Positions 1-7,534 of a DNA stretch of 64,000 nt are shown one piece after another. The translations under genes and the position numbers were made by a program. The number at the start of each line of letters is the position of its first letter. Position 1 is the first letter of the stretch. The DNA comes from Caryophanon latum (GTDB lineage Bacteria > Bacillota > Bacilli > Bacillales_A > Planococcaceae), in NCBI RefSeq assembly GCF_001700325.1, contig NZ_MATO01000056.1, forward strand, positions 24,224 to 88,223, read 5' to 3'. A model generated the notes under the pieces. The model was not told the origin of the DNA. It saw only the letters and a list, made by a program, of their open reading frames with translations, and did not search any database.

Positions 1-593
1 TCAAACCAAACAATCGTGTTAATAACGTGATGTAACCCTAAAGGAATTAATAGACGGTTTAAGAAGCCGTATAGCCCTACACCGTAGTTTCCGTTGTCAA
101 TTGCCCAGTTCCCTGCTGCGTCAATCCAGTTTTGCACGAACGGCCAAACGTAACCGAACGCCCAACCGACAAACATCATGACAACTGCGGTAATAATTGG
201 CACGAAACGTCTTCCACCGAAAAACGACAGCCATTCCGGGAACTTCACATTATAAAACCTGTTATAAAGTAGCCCGGCAATAACCCCCGCGATTACCCCG
301 CCAAATACGTTCATTTTAATTGTTTCATCAATAGAGCCTAATACGGCCGTCAATACTAAATATGCAATCGCACCAGCTAATGCGGCACCACCTGAACCAT
401 CAAATGCAAAGCCCATCGCGATTCCGATTGCGAAAATTAGCGGTAAGTTACCTAAAATCGTATCCCCAGCCGTCGCCATAACGCTCCAGCCAAGCATGTC
501 ATCTGCGCCTAAACGTACTAATAACGCCGCAGCTGGTAACGTCGCAATAGGAAACATTAACGACTTACCGATCTTTTGTAAAAAAGCTAACAT
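1..593 (-). CDS. nagP: PTS N-acetylglucosamine transporter, EIIC part (3' end outside window)
   Basis: Translating the minus strand from the ATG at 593 gives an open frame of 197 codons running off the window edge. The product starts MLAFLQKIGKSLMFPIATLP and contains the segment LGLHHVINTIVWFE, both typical of the EIIC domain of GlcNAc/glucose family PTS permeases. This membrane protein imports N-acetylglucosamine while phosphorylating it from HPr and EIIA. Several hydrophobic helices are visible, for example around residues 15-30, 45-60, 70-85 and 95-110. The start is supported by AGGAAAGGATG seven bases upstream. A NagR/DasR-type palindrome lies 36-55 bases upstream, which supports GlcNAc rather than glucose as substrate. 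Whether EIIB or EIIA domains are fused downstream cannot be seen. Confidence 0.88.
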   Translation of the reverse strand, partial: MLAFLQKIGKSLMFPIATLPAAALLVRLGADDMLGWSVMATAGDTILGNLPLIFAIGIAMGFAFDGSGGAALAGAIAYLVLTAVLGSIDETIKMNVFGGVIAGVIAGLLYNRFYNVKFPEWLSFFGGRRFVPIITAVVMMFVGWAFGYVWPFVQNWIDAAGNWAIDNGNYGVGLYGFLNRLLIPLGLHHVINTIVWF

Positions 594-628
594 ACAAATC
601 ATCCTTTCCTTTTATAAGTTGTATAGCT

Positions 629-648
629 TGGTATAGTTGTCTATACCA
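629..648. promoter_or_regulatory. NagR/DasR-type operator palindrome
   Basis: TGGTATAGTTGTCTATACCA is a perfect 8+8 inverted repeat with a 4-base centre. It resembles the dre sites bound by the GntR-family repressor NagR (YvoA) of Bacillus, whose release is triggered by amino-sugar phosphates. It sits just upstream of the ribosome binding site of the GlcNAc PTS gene, where a repressor would block transcription. Assignment is by motif and position only; the repressor gene is not in the window. Confidence 0.75.
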
Positions 649-846
649 GTTGAAATAATACAAACCGTTACAGCAAATATGTATTATTTCTTTTTCTCAT
701 TATACACATTTTCAACAAATTACAAACAAAAAAATTTTTTTCTGTCTGATGCATCGTAGCGCTTATTGCTTAAAGTAAATCAATTTCTCGGTCGCAGCTC
801 CTTCGTTTACCACGCTATTACAAACCGCATTCATCGTAAAAACATC

Positions 847-879
847 GATTCAGCTGTATAAAAGTGGCTAATGAACACG
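847..879. repeat. Fragment of dispersed intergenic repeat
   Basis: The segment GATTCAGCTGTATAAAAGTG followed by GCTAATGAACACG is a close reverse-complement match to parts of the intergenic repeats near 9621 and 30889 (GCCACTTTTATACAGCTGAATC). The rest of the 594-912 gap is AT-rich and non-coding. An extended -10 (TGCTATAAT at 887-895) for the downstream operon lies just after the repeat. Confidence 0.6.
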
Positions 880-918
880 TCTAAAATGCTATAATTTAGT
901 TGGAAGGAGCGGATGCGT

Positions 919-1836
919 ATGAGCAACAAGCCAATTTATGTGGAAATTGACATCGATTGCTCGGTCGATGAGGCGTGGACGTATACACAGCAGCCACAGC
1001 TTCACGAGCAATGGGATTTGCGATTTTCGCGCATCACATATTGCGACAAAGCACATGAAGATGAGCCGCAGCGTTTTACGTATACGACGAATGTGTTGCC
1101 TGGCATCTCGGTCAGCGGCTGGGGCGAAAGTAAAGGAACGCATGAAAAAAATGGTGTGAAAACGTCGTCGCTTCATTTTGGCACGAAGCAGCGCATCTCA
1201 CCGATTCAAGAAGGAAAAGGCTATTGGCAATACGTTCCGAAGCAAAATGGCATGACATTTTTAACGCAATACGATTACGATGTGCGCTACGGAGCGATTG
1301 GGCGAGCATTCGATGTGCTGTTTCGTCCGGTGATGGGTTGGGCGACGGCGCTTAGCTTTGATGTGCTTGCGCGTTGGCTGGAGCAAGGCGAACGACCGCG
1401 CACGCAATATCGCCGCTTTTTTAGCTATTATTTACTTATCGCGTTGTTTGTATTCGTCTGGCTGTACCAAGGGCTCGTGCCGAAAGTAATTGGTCAACAC
1501 CCGCTTGAAATGGCAATGTTAACGGAGCTGTCGCCCATTTCTTCACAACATGCGGCAACTGCCATTGTCGTCGTCGGGCTGCTCGAAATTGTCGTCGCCT
1601 TGCTGTTTTGCGTTCGGAAGCTACATCGCGTGCTGCTTATTGCGCAAGTTGTATTATTTCCGCTATTAACAGTTAGTGCGATCGTAGCAGCTCCACATGT
1701 CGCAACCGATCCGTTTAACGTCGTCACATTTAACGTGTTGCTTTCGGGGCTGTCGATTGCCGCGCTCATGTTGCGTGTCGAGCTGCCGACTGCTAGTTCA
1801 TGTAAACGAAAGCGAGGCGCATCACATGATTTATAA
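919..1836 (+). CDS. YndG-like protein: SRPBCC domain fused to DoxX-like membrane domain
   Basis: The N-terminal half (about residues 1-150, beginning with IYVEIDIDCSVDEAWTYT) has the look of an SRPBCC/START-like ligand-binding fold. The C-terminal half carries four hydrophobic helices (about 170-192, 212-232, 239-260 and 269-288), as in DoxX-like membrane proteins. This combination and the following two genes match the yndG-yndH-yndJ operon of Bacillus subtilis, whose function is not established. The ATG at 919 is preferred to that at 913 because AAGGAG at 904-909 is nine bases away from it. An extended -10, TGCTATAAT, lies at 887-895. The gene overlaps the next by 11 bases, suggesting translational coupling. 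Confidence 0.75.
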   Translation: MSNKPIYVEIDIDCSVDEAWTYTQQPQLHEQWDLRFSRITYCDKAHEDEPQRFTYTTNVLPGISVSGWGESKGTHEKNGVKTSSLHFGTKQRISPIQEGKGYWQYVPKQNGMTFLTQYDYDVRYGAIGRAFDVLFRPVMGWATALSFDVLARWLEQGERPRTQYRRFFSYYLLIALFVFVWLYQGLVPKVIGQHPLEMAMLTELSPISSQHAATAIVVVGLLEIVVALLFCVRKLHRVLLIAQVVLFPLLTVSAIVAAPHVATDPFNVVTFNVLLSGLSIAALMLRVELPTASSCKRKRGASHDL

Positions 1837-2419
1837 ACAACTGCTTGAAGAACAATTTCAACAGCTACATCCGAAGCTACAGGAGCGGTATGAGTTACCG
1901 ATCGACACCGAATTTTTTGCGCGTGGCACGATGGAGCGTATGACGACGAATGAGCGGCTCCGTCCGATGTATATGTTGCTGACGACAAGCAAGTTTTTGT
2001 TTCCAGAAAGTGGCGTCAACATTCCATTTACAATTGCGAATCGCAGCTATAAAAATGAGCGAAACGACGATACGGTATATTGGGAGCGCACATTTTATTT
2101 TCCGCACGTAACGCGGCAGTTTAATGCGACGATGACACTCGATGCAACACGAAACGTCATACAAGATAATTTAGGTGATCCGTCGCTCTTTTATTCGGAT
2201 TTACAGCTTCATGTTACGAACGGTGGGATGCTGCTCATTCGTTCGACTAATCAGCGCTGCCTCGGACTGCCATTGCCAAAAGCGCTCACTGGTCGCGTGA
2301 CGGTGCTAGAAGGATACGATGACGCACGCGACGTATATACAATTGATGTGACGATTTATAACGATTTGTTTGGAAGGATGATGACCTATGCTGGCACGTT
2401 TACACGAAGTACTCGTTAA
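1826..2419 (+). CDS. YndH-like DUF4166 protein
   Basis: This encodes 197 residues starting MIYKQLLEEQFQQLHPKLQ, matching the pattern of DUF4166 proteins such as B. subtilis YndH. No signal peptide or membrane segment is visible, so it is probably cytoplasmic or membrane-associated through its partners. The frame is open further upstream, but the ATG at 1826 is chosen because it follows AAGCGAGGCGC and begins the conserved part. It overlaps the YndG-like gene by 11 bases and the YndJ-like gene by 32 bases, so the three form one operon. The biochemical role is unknown. Confidence 0.78.
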   Translation: MIYKQLLEEQFQQLHPKLQERYELPIDTEFFARGTMERMTTNERLRPMYMLLTTSKFLFPESGVNIPFTIANRSYKNERNDDTVYWERTFYFPHVTRQFNATMTLDATRNVIQDNLGDPSLFYSDLQLHVTNGGMLLIRSTNQRCLGLPLPKALTGRVTVLEGYDDARDVYTIDVTIYNDLFGRMMTYAGTFTRSTR

Positions 2420-3914
2420 CCGCTTAAATGCACTCGGGCTATTATGTATGCTCGCGCTCATGTTGTTTCATGAGCCGACGTCGATGTATTATTACTTAAC
2501 AATTGCGCAGCTCGTTTACATACCGATTGTGCTGCAACAAGTCGTGACGTTAAAAAACTGGCAGCGCGCGATCATTGCGGCTGGGCAACTTGCGGTGACG
2601 CTGCTTTACTTTTTTGATAATGGGGCGCTATCGATTATACTCGCCCTCGTCTATATGGCAAGCACGCTCGTCATTTTTATTTGTGGCTTGCAACGATTTT
2701 TACAGCGCGGCTTTACGAACGTTGCGGAGCTGATGATTGATATTGGACTTATGTATATTGCGATGGGAGGCGTATGGTTTTTTGCGCATATCGCACAAAT
2801 GAATACCGGCTTTAGCCCGACCATTACGTGGCTAACGGCGATTCATTTTCATTATTCTGCTTGCTTACTTTGCATTACGGTCGGATTACTCGGTCGTTTG
2901 TACCGCAGCCGTCTGTTTACGATTAGTGCGGCGATCATTGCGGCTGGACCGATGCTCGTGGCGATTGGCATTACGTTTTCACGCGTCATTGAAGTCGTGT
3001 CGGTCAGCTTGTACGTGCTCGCGATTTTTAGCTTAGCGATGATTGTGTCGCGCCTACGTTTTCAATTGCTCGCTCTACTACTAATACAGCTTGCCTTTTT
3101 AACGTTATGCTTTACAATTATTTGGTCATTTTTTTACGCACTCGGTACCGTTACAATTCCGTCGATGCTACAGTTTCACGGCTTGCTTAACTGCGTGCTG
3201 TTTGGCGGGGCTATTACGCTTGCGTGGAGTGTGTTCGTGCCGCCGACGAAGCAGCGTCCGTTTACGTTCCCTGTTAGTCACATACGCGGGCATGCAGAGG
3301 CGAACGGTGCACCGCATAACGCACTCGTCGATGATATGAGCGTCTTCATTGATAAAACGGCTGTTCCTGCACGCATTAGCGATTTTTATGAGCAAACGAC
3401 AAACTATGAGCTAACGATGCGCGTAAAATGGGCGCTGTGGTTTAAACCGTTTGCGTACGTGTATCCATTCATTAGCCGCAAAATCGGTCAGCTGAACTTG
3501 CCGTTTTCTGCGGAGCCACAAAAGATGGAAAGTACGATTACACGCGTATCACAAAAGCTCGACCGTCGTACAGCCCCTCGCATGTGGCAGCGCAAAATAA
3601 ATGGCGACACTGTTTTTAGCGCCATTTATTCGATGCATACGCATAAAAGCATTAGCTATATGAACATCGCATTGCCGCTTCCGAAGTCGGCAATGCACGG
3701 CATTTTAGCACTTCGTACAGATGACAACAAGCTTTACATTACGAGCGATGCGGCTGGTGATGCAGGCACGTATTTAGCTTTAGGACGCTATACGTTCAAA
3801 CTGCCACTTCATGAATATTTCACGATTTGGGAAGAAGGCAATCAGCTATACGCGACGCACAAAATGACGCTGTTTCGCCTACCGTTTTTAACGATTTCGT
3901 ATACAATTCAATAA
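2388..3914 (+). CDS. YndJ-like integral membrane protein
   Basis: This encodes 508 residues. The first about 290 are almost continuous membrane helices (roughly nine to ten), including the family-like segment ITWLTAIHFHYSACLLCITV near residue 148. The last about 190 residues form a soluble, probably cytoplasmic domain related in style to the DUF4166 neighbour. It matches YndJ of Bacillus, a membrane protein of unknown function always found with YndG and YndH. The ribosome binding site GGAAGGATG lies inside the end of the preceding gene, nine bases before the ATG. A strong bidirectional terminator follows immediately. Confidence 0.8.
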   Translation: MLARLHEVLVNRLNALGLLCMLALMLFHEPTSMYYYLTIAQLVYIPIVLQQVVTLKNWQRAIIAAGQLAVTLLYFFDNGALSIILALVYMASTLVIFICGLQRFLQRGFTNVAELMIDIGLMYIAMGGVWFFAHIAQMNTGFSPTITWLTAIHFHYSACLLCITVGLLGRLYRSRLFTISAAIIAAGPMLVAIGITFSRVIEVVSVSLYVLAIFSLAMIVSRLRFQLLALLLIQLAFLTLCFTIIWSFFYALGTVTIPSMLQFHGLLNCVLFGGAITLAWSVFVPPTKQRPFTFPVSHIRGHAEANGAPHNALVDDMSVFIDKTAVPARISDFYEQTTNYELTMRVKWALWFKPFAYVYPFISRKIGQLNLPFSAEPQKMESTITRVSQKLDRRTAPRMWQRKINGDTVFSAIYSMHTHKSISYMNIALPLPKSAMHGILALRTDDNKLYITSDAAGDAGTYLALGRYTFKLPLHEYFTIWEEGNQLYATHKMTLFRLPFLTISYTIQ

Positions 3915-3954
3915 TAAAAGGGCTATGCGACAGTCGCATGGCCCTTTTATTATT
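3911..3954. terminator. Bidirectional intrinsic terminator
   Basis: ATAAAAGGGCTATGCGAC pairs with GTCGCATGGCCCTTTTAT through an 18-bp stem with one wobble. A-rich and T-rich flanks allow use from both sides. It separates the ynd-like operon from the convergent gene at 3950-4666. Confidence 0.85.
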
Positions 3955-4666
3955 GAACAGCGTTGCGAACCGCTTCCTTCAAGTACCCTTTTGGCATCGG
4001 CTGCGTCAACGCTACGTTTTTTTGAATCGTCTTATCGGTCGTTACGATTTCAAGCAAAAGATGGTCGTCGCTGCTTAGCTTGTACGGCTCATGAATGAGA
4101 ACGTCAACCGATTGCCCCGCTGTTAACGTTAGTGGAAAATCTGTCGCTGTACCGTTTTGCTCAAATGAAATGAGCGCCGCGCTATCGAAATGCCCGATGA
4201 CGCGAATCGTTTCATCAGAAGCGGCTGTATACGTGTAGCGTAGCATATCTCCGTCCTCGACAGCTTGTACCACCTCGTTTTGTCGCACGATGATTGCAAT
4301 CGTTTCAATCGGTAAGTCGTCATCAAATGATACAGCGACCGGCAACGTTCCACTACCGAAGTTTAACGCATATGTAAGCTGCTCATCCGTTAGCGCCATG
4401 CTTTCTTCACGTAACTCATAGCCGTTTTGCGTTTCTATCACTGTTACATCATTTGCTTCTGTTGGCACAATACTCGTCGTATCATATTGAATGTTCGTTA
4501 AGCGTGTTTCACGTTTCTTTTCGACGATGTAAGCAATACGTAACGTTTTATCGGCTTCATTCACTTGTAAAGACATAATAACGGGTTCCTCCACGTGCGC
4601 TTTTGGCCAAAATGTATATGCTGCAATAGCTACTGTTACTAAAATTAACACGATTATTTTTTTCAT
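3950..4666 (-). CDS. Membrane-anchored exported protein of unknown function
   Basis: This encodes 238 residues beginning MKKIIVLILVTVAIAAYTFW, a single N-terminal signal anchor with no clear cleavage site. The remaining about 215 residues are acidic, lack cysteines and have a beta-rich appearance with many alternating hydrophobic residues, suggesting one or two extracytoplasmic beta-sandwich domains. I do not recognise a family. AAGGAGGACGTCTC before the ATG is a strong ribosome binding site. It appears monocistronic, ending in the shared terminator at 3911-3954. Confidence 0.7.
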   Translation of the reverse strand: MKKIIVLILVTVAIAAYTFWPKAHVEEPVIMSLQVNEADKTLRIAYIVEKKRETRLTNIQYDTTSIVPTEANDVTVIETQNGYELREESMALTDEQLTYALNFGSGTLPVAVSFDDDLPIETIAIIVRQNEVVQAVEDGDMLRYTYTAASDETIRVIGHFDSAALISFEQNGTATDFPLTLTAGQSVDVLIHEPYKLSSDDHLLLEIVTTDKTIQKNVALTQPMPKGYLKEAVRNAVQ

Positions 4667-4829
4667 GAGACGTCCTCCTTATTGGTGGCAGTGTGGCGTG
4701 CATTTGCAAAAAATACCGTGCCGAGTCAATTGAGCTAGCAAAAGCTACACCTTGACTGACCTCACTTTCATCCTATAGCTAAAGCAATGGGCCTTCTCGT
4801 TCGGAAAATCTGTAAAAATAGCATGATCG

Positions 4830-5069
4830 TTAGTTAACACGGGCGCTGCGTCGTTTAATATGCGTAACAAGCTCGTCCTCTACTTTTGCACTGTCGCGTA
4901 CGCCCCATGTCGATCACGTTAACACATAGTATAAGCACATACATAACATGAAAATATGTCCGCCCTCAACTGTGCCATCGTGTAAAAAATTGCGCGCAAT
5001 GAGGTACACAAATGTGAGCGTAGCAATGCTCCAAAAGCTTAAGGAGATTACATATTTGCGATTTTTTCG
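4830..5069 (-). pseudogene. Decayed small membrane protein gene with internal stop
   Basis: In one minus-strand frame the sequence reads YVISLSFWSIATLTFVYLIA, RNFLHDGTVEGGHIF and MLCMCLYYVLT, then a TGA stop. It continues in the same frame as STWGVRDSAKVEDELVTHIK and RRSARVN before TAA. Two hydrophobic helices, a hydrophilic loop and a charged tail on both sides of the stop look like one former protein. No start codon or ribosome binding site remains upstream, where the acetyltransferase gene ends at 5091. Both ends seem lost, so this is a remnant. The rest of the 4667-5090 gap shows no other gene. Confidence 0.5.
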
Positions 5070-5090
5070 TAAGTTTTAACAACTGCGCTT

Positions 5091-5660
5091 TTATATGTAG
5101 CTATGAATGGTATCACGCTGCCCATGATGAACGTATTGCTCAGCTAAAATAGCGAAGTAATCAATGTCCTCGTACACGCCGTTTTTCAAAAATTCCTGCT
5201 CATGGCGACCTTCGAATGCCATGCCGCACTTTTCCATCACGGTGCGTGAAGCAGTGTTGCGTGTCATGCACCGACCGGAAATGCGGTTGAACTGGTGATA
5301 GCGAAAACCGTACGCAAGCATTTCAGCGCATGCCTCTGTCGCATAGCCGCGCCCCCAATAATCACGGTCGATAAAGTAGCCGACTTCTGCGCGCTGATGT
5401 GGATGCGACACGCTCACGAAACCGCAGTTGCCTATGTAGCGTCCATTTTCCTTCAAAAAAACGGCAAATTCATACGCTGTGCCGCTAATGAAGCTATCTT
5501 GTAAATATGTAATCCACTGCTCGACACTTTCTCGCGGATACGGGTGTGGAATCATAATCATCGTATCAGCAATTTCCTTTTGCTTAACGACGTCGTACAC
5601 TGCGTCCGCATAGGATAAATCGTACGGCTTTAAATAAAGACGCTCTGTTTCTAATTTCAT
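5091..5660 (-). CDS. GNAT N-acetyltransferase, RimJ/RimL type
   Basis: This 189-residue protein opens with METERLYLKPY-like sequence (MKLETERLYLKPYDLSYADA), the usual start of RimJ/RimL-type GNAT enzymes. The acetyl-CoA loop is seen in RDYWGRGYATEACAEMLAYG (about residues 98-118), followed by the asparagine-containing segment RNTASRTVMEKCGM typical of the family. It would transfer an acetyl group from acetyl-CoA to an amine, perhaps a ribosomal-protein N-terminus or a small molecule; the substrate cannot be told. It is the last gene of a minus-strand group, 14 bases after the DUF6176-like gene. Confidence 0.88.
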   Translation of the reverse strand: MKLETERLYLKPYDLSYADAVYDVVKQKEIADTMIMIPHPYPRESVEQWITYLQDSFISGTAYEFAVFLKENGRYIGNCGFVSVSHPHQRAEVGYFIDRDYWGRGYATEACAEMLAYGFRYHQFNRISGRCMTRNTASRTVMEKCGMAFEGRHEQEFLKNGVYEDIDYFAILAEQYVHHGQRDTIHSYI

Positions 5661-5674
5661 TATGTCACAACCCC

Positions 5675-6019
5675 TTACTTCATCGCCTGTTTTACGTTGT
5701 TTGGAATCATGACGACAGCTGTTTGTAAATCGACCGGGCGAAACGTTTCGTCAATGCACTCATCCCAAAATTGTAAATGCTTTTTGTCGATCCAATGCTC
5801 GGATTCTTCTACGTCTTGTCCGCCCGTTCCTTGCACTGAATACCAATATAAATATTCCTCGCCGTTTAACACTTCGCGAAAAATTGTTTCGACGTACATT
5901 TTTTCACCTGCTAGCGTAACGAGTACGTCTTCCATATGGTCATTTAAAAAGGCAAGCCATTCGTCGACACGCGCTGACTTCCCTTCCTTCACGCGAAAAC
6001 GTGTTAACTCCACATTCAT
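5675..6019 (-). CDS. DUF6176-like small protein
   Basis: This encodes 114 residues starting MNVELTRFRVKEGKSARVDE, with a ferredoxin-like alternation of strands and helices of the kind seen in dimeric alpha-beta barrel proteins. It resembles the DUF6176 family of Bacillales, for which no function is known. AAGGAGGGGGAATTAAT before the ATG gives a clear start. It lies between two acetyltransferase genes in the same orientation with short gaps (26 and 14 bases), so the three are probably co-transcribed. Confidence 0.65.
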   Translation of the reverse strand: MNVELTRFRVKEGKSARVDEWLAFLNDHMEDVLVTLAGEKMYVETIFREVLNGEEYLYWYSVQGTGGQDVEESEHWIDKKHLQFWDECIDETFRPVDLQTAVVMIPNNVKQAMK

Positions 6020-6045
6020 ATTAATTCCCCCTCCTTGTTAATCGT

Positions 6046-6450
6046 TTAATCTAGCTTCGCAAATGCTACGAGTGAACCTTGATCGCACGACGTAAAGCCC
6101 ATTTTTTCATAAAAATGTCGAACATCGGGTGCTTCCTCCGTTAACAATACTTTTTGTCGCACATGCTCATACTTTTGTAAAATGTGCTGCATGAGCGATG
6201 TCGCAACACCGTTATTTTGATAAGCGCTCAGCACTAAAATATCTTGAATGTAAATAATCGTTACACCATCACCGACAACGCCCACTAAGCCGATTAATTG
6301 CTCGTCTTCCCATGCACAAAAGACGTCAAGTGAGTGTGCGCATGCTTGCTGTAATAATGGCAAATCATTCGTGTACGCGTACCATCCTGCGTCATCGTAC
6401 AATGCTTGTAATGGCTCGATTGCGATTTCCTTTTGTTGTTTAATAATCAT
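6046..6450 (-). CDS. GNAT N-acetyltransferase
   Basis: This encodes a 134-residue single-domain GNAT enzyme. The central strand YIQDILVLSAYQNNGVATSL (about residues 65-85) contains the acetyl-CoA pyrophosphate loop QNNGVA. The C-terminal DVRHFYEKMGF is the usual final strand and turn. The ATG at 6450 is preferred to 6456 because AGGAGG lies directly against the upstream ATG and six bases from this one. The substrate is unknown. It is the first gene of the minus-strand trio ending at 5091. Confidence 0.85.
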   Translation of the reverse strand: MIIKQQKEIAIEPLQALYDDAGWYAYTNDLPLLQQACAHSLDVFCAWEDEQLIGLVGVVGDGVTIIYIQDILVLSAYQNNGVATSLMQHILQKYEHVRQKVLLTEEAPDVRHFYEKMGFTSCDQGSLVAFAKLD

Positions 6451-6625
6451 TTTCATCCTCCTCTATTCGTTTAAATTAGAAGAATGATCGCGTAATTTCA
6501 CCATTAAATAACCACCTTTCTATCGAGTACTTTCATTGTATTCCAACAATTCTAAAAACTCAATGTACAGAAGTTATTCACCCGTATGCAATATTGTCGA
6601 TATAAAATAGAAAGAGGTGAGCTAC

Positions 6626-7291
6626 ATGAAAATTGGAATGACCCCGTTTCAGCCAATTGTCAAGCCACGTGCAAAAAGTGAGCCGCAGCCAGCAGCAGAA
6701 GCAGTCGTGCCACAGCAACTAGGTGATGCAAAGCAAGCGTTGAAGGAATCAGTGCAAAAGCAGCTAGCGGAAATCGAAGCGGCGCGTACTGATATAGGCG
6801 AAGACGATCCGAAAGCACAGCGCTTGATCGAGAAGTTTAAAAACGGCAAAAAGCTGACGCCAGACGAAATGGCATACGTACGACGAAACGCACCGGGCAT
6901 GGTGGACTACATCGACCGCATTATGCGCGAGCGTGACGTAATTGAGCTCAGCATGAAAATGGCGCCGTCAAAAGCGGACGTACAAATTGTCGCGTTTCGT
7001 GCCGCAAAGCAAATTGAAAAGCACGAAATTCCTGAAGAGCGCGAAATTCGCATGAAACATTTAGCTGATGCGAAGGCAGAGTACGAAAAAACGGACGAAT
7101 ATAAAGACAAGCCAAACACACCGCTAGATCGAGAGGAACGTCCGAAAAAGACGCGTCCGAAGCAAAAAGATAAAGTTCACGTTACGATGAATGATGACCG
7201 TTCAAACAAGCAAACGTTAGCGCGCGCACAAGCTGCTTATGAATTAGTCGGTAAACAAAACAGTACACCGAGCATTACACATGAAACGTAA
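6626..7291 (+). CDS. Charged helical protein of unknown function
   Basis: This encodes 221 residues starting MKIGMTPFQPIV. An N-terminal proline/alanine-rich stretch is followed by a long Lys/Glu-rich helical region, with a short conserved-looking core GKKLTPDEMAYVRRNAPGM near residue 85. No signal peptide, membrane segment or catalytic motif was seen. The ATG at 6626 is chosen over the GTG at 6617 because AGAGGTGA is correctly spaced for the former. The proline-rich start and helical body recall small structural or phage-virion-associated proteins, but there is no support from neighbours. A terminator follows at 7303. Confidence 0.6.
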   Translation: MKIGMTPFQPIVKPRAKSEPQPAAEAVVPQQLGDAKQALKESVQKQLAEIEAARTDIGEDDPKAQRLIEKFKNGKKLTPDEMAYVRRNAPGMVDYIDRIMRERDVIELSMKMAPSKADVQIVAFRAAKQIEKHEIPEEREIRMKHLADAKAEYEKTDEYKDKPNTPLDREERPKKTRPKQKDKVHVTMNDDRSNKQTLARAQAAYELVGKQNSTPSITHET

Positions 7292-7302
7292 TACTTGTAT
7301 AC

Positions 7303-7340
7303 AGAGTTGCCCTATTCGTACATTGGGCAGCTCTTTTTCC
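7303..7340 (+). terminator. Intrinsic terminator
   Basis: AGAGTTGCCC and GGGCAGCTCT form a 10-bp stem with one wobble, followed by TTTTTCCC, directly after the gene ending at 7291. Confidence 0.75.
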
Positions 7341-7534
7341 CTTTTATCATAAGCTAAGGCGCTTACTAAAACGCCGCGAATTACTCAATACATATGCGGT
7401 TTTGTGAAAATTTGCTTATTCGCATCGCATTATAATGTTTTTAGAATGACATGTTGGACGTGTTGTGAGAAAATGTGTATAAATGGATGCGCCATGATGC
7501 AACATCTATTTATTATAAGCAAGGAAGTGAATGT

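Noticed and set aside
4745..4870. Possible end of a glycerophosphodiester phosphodiesterase (IFTDFPNE)
   Set aside because: Only about a dozen residues match the family and no other motif remains; too little to annotate.
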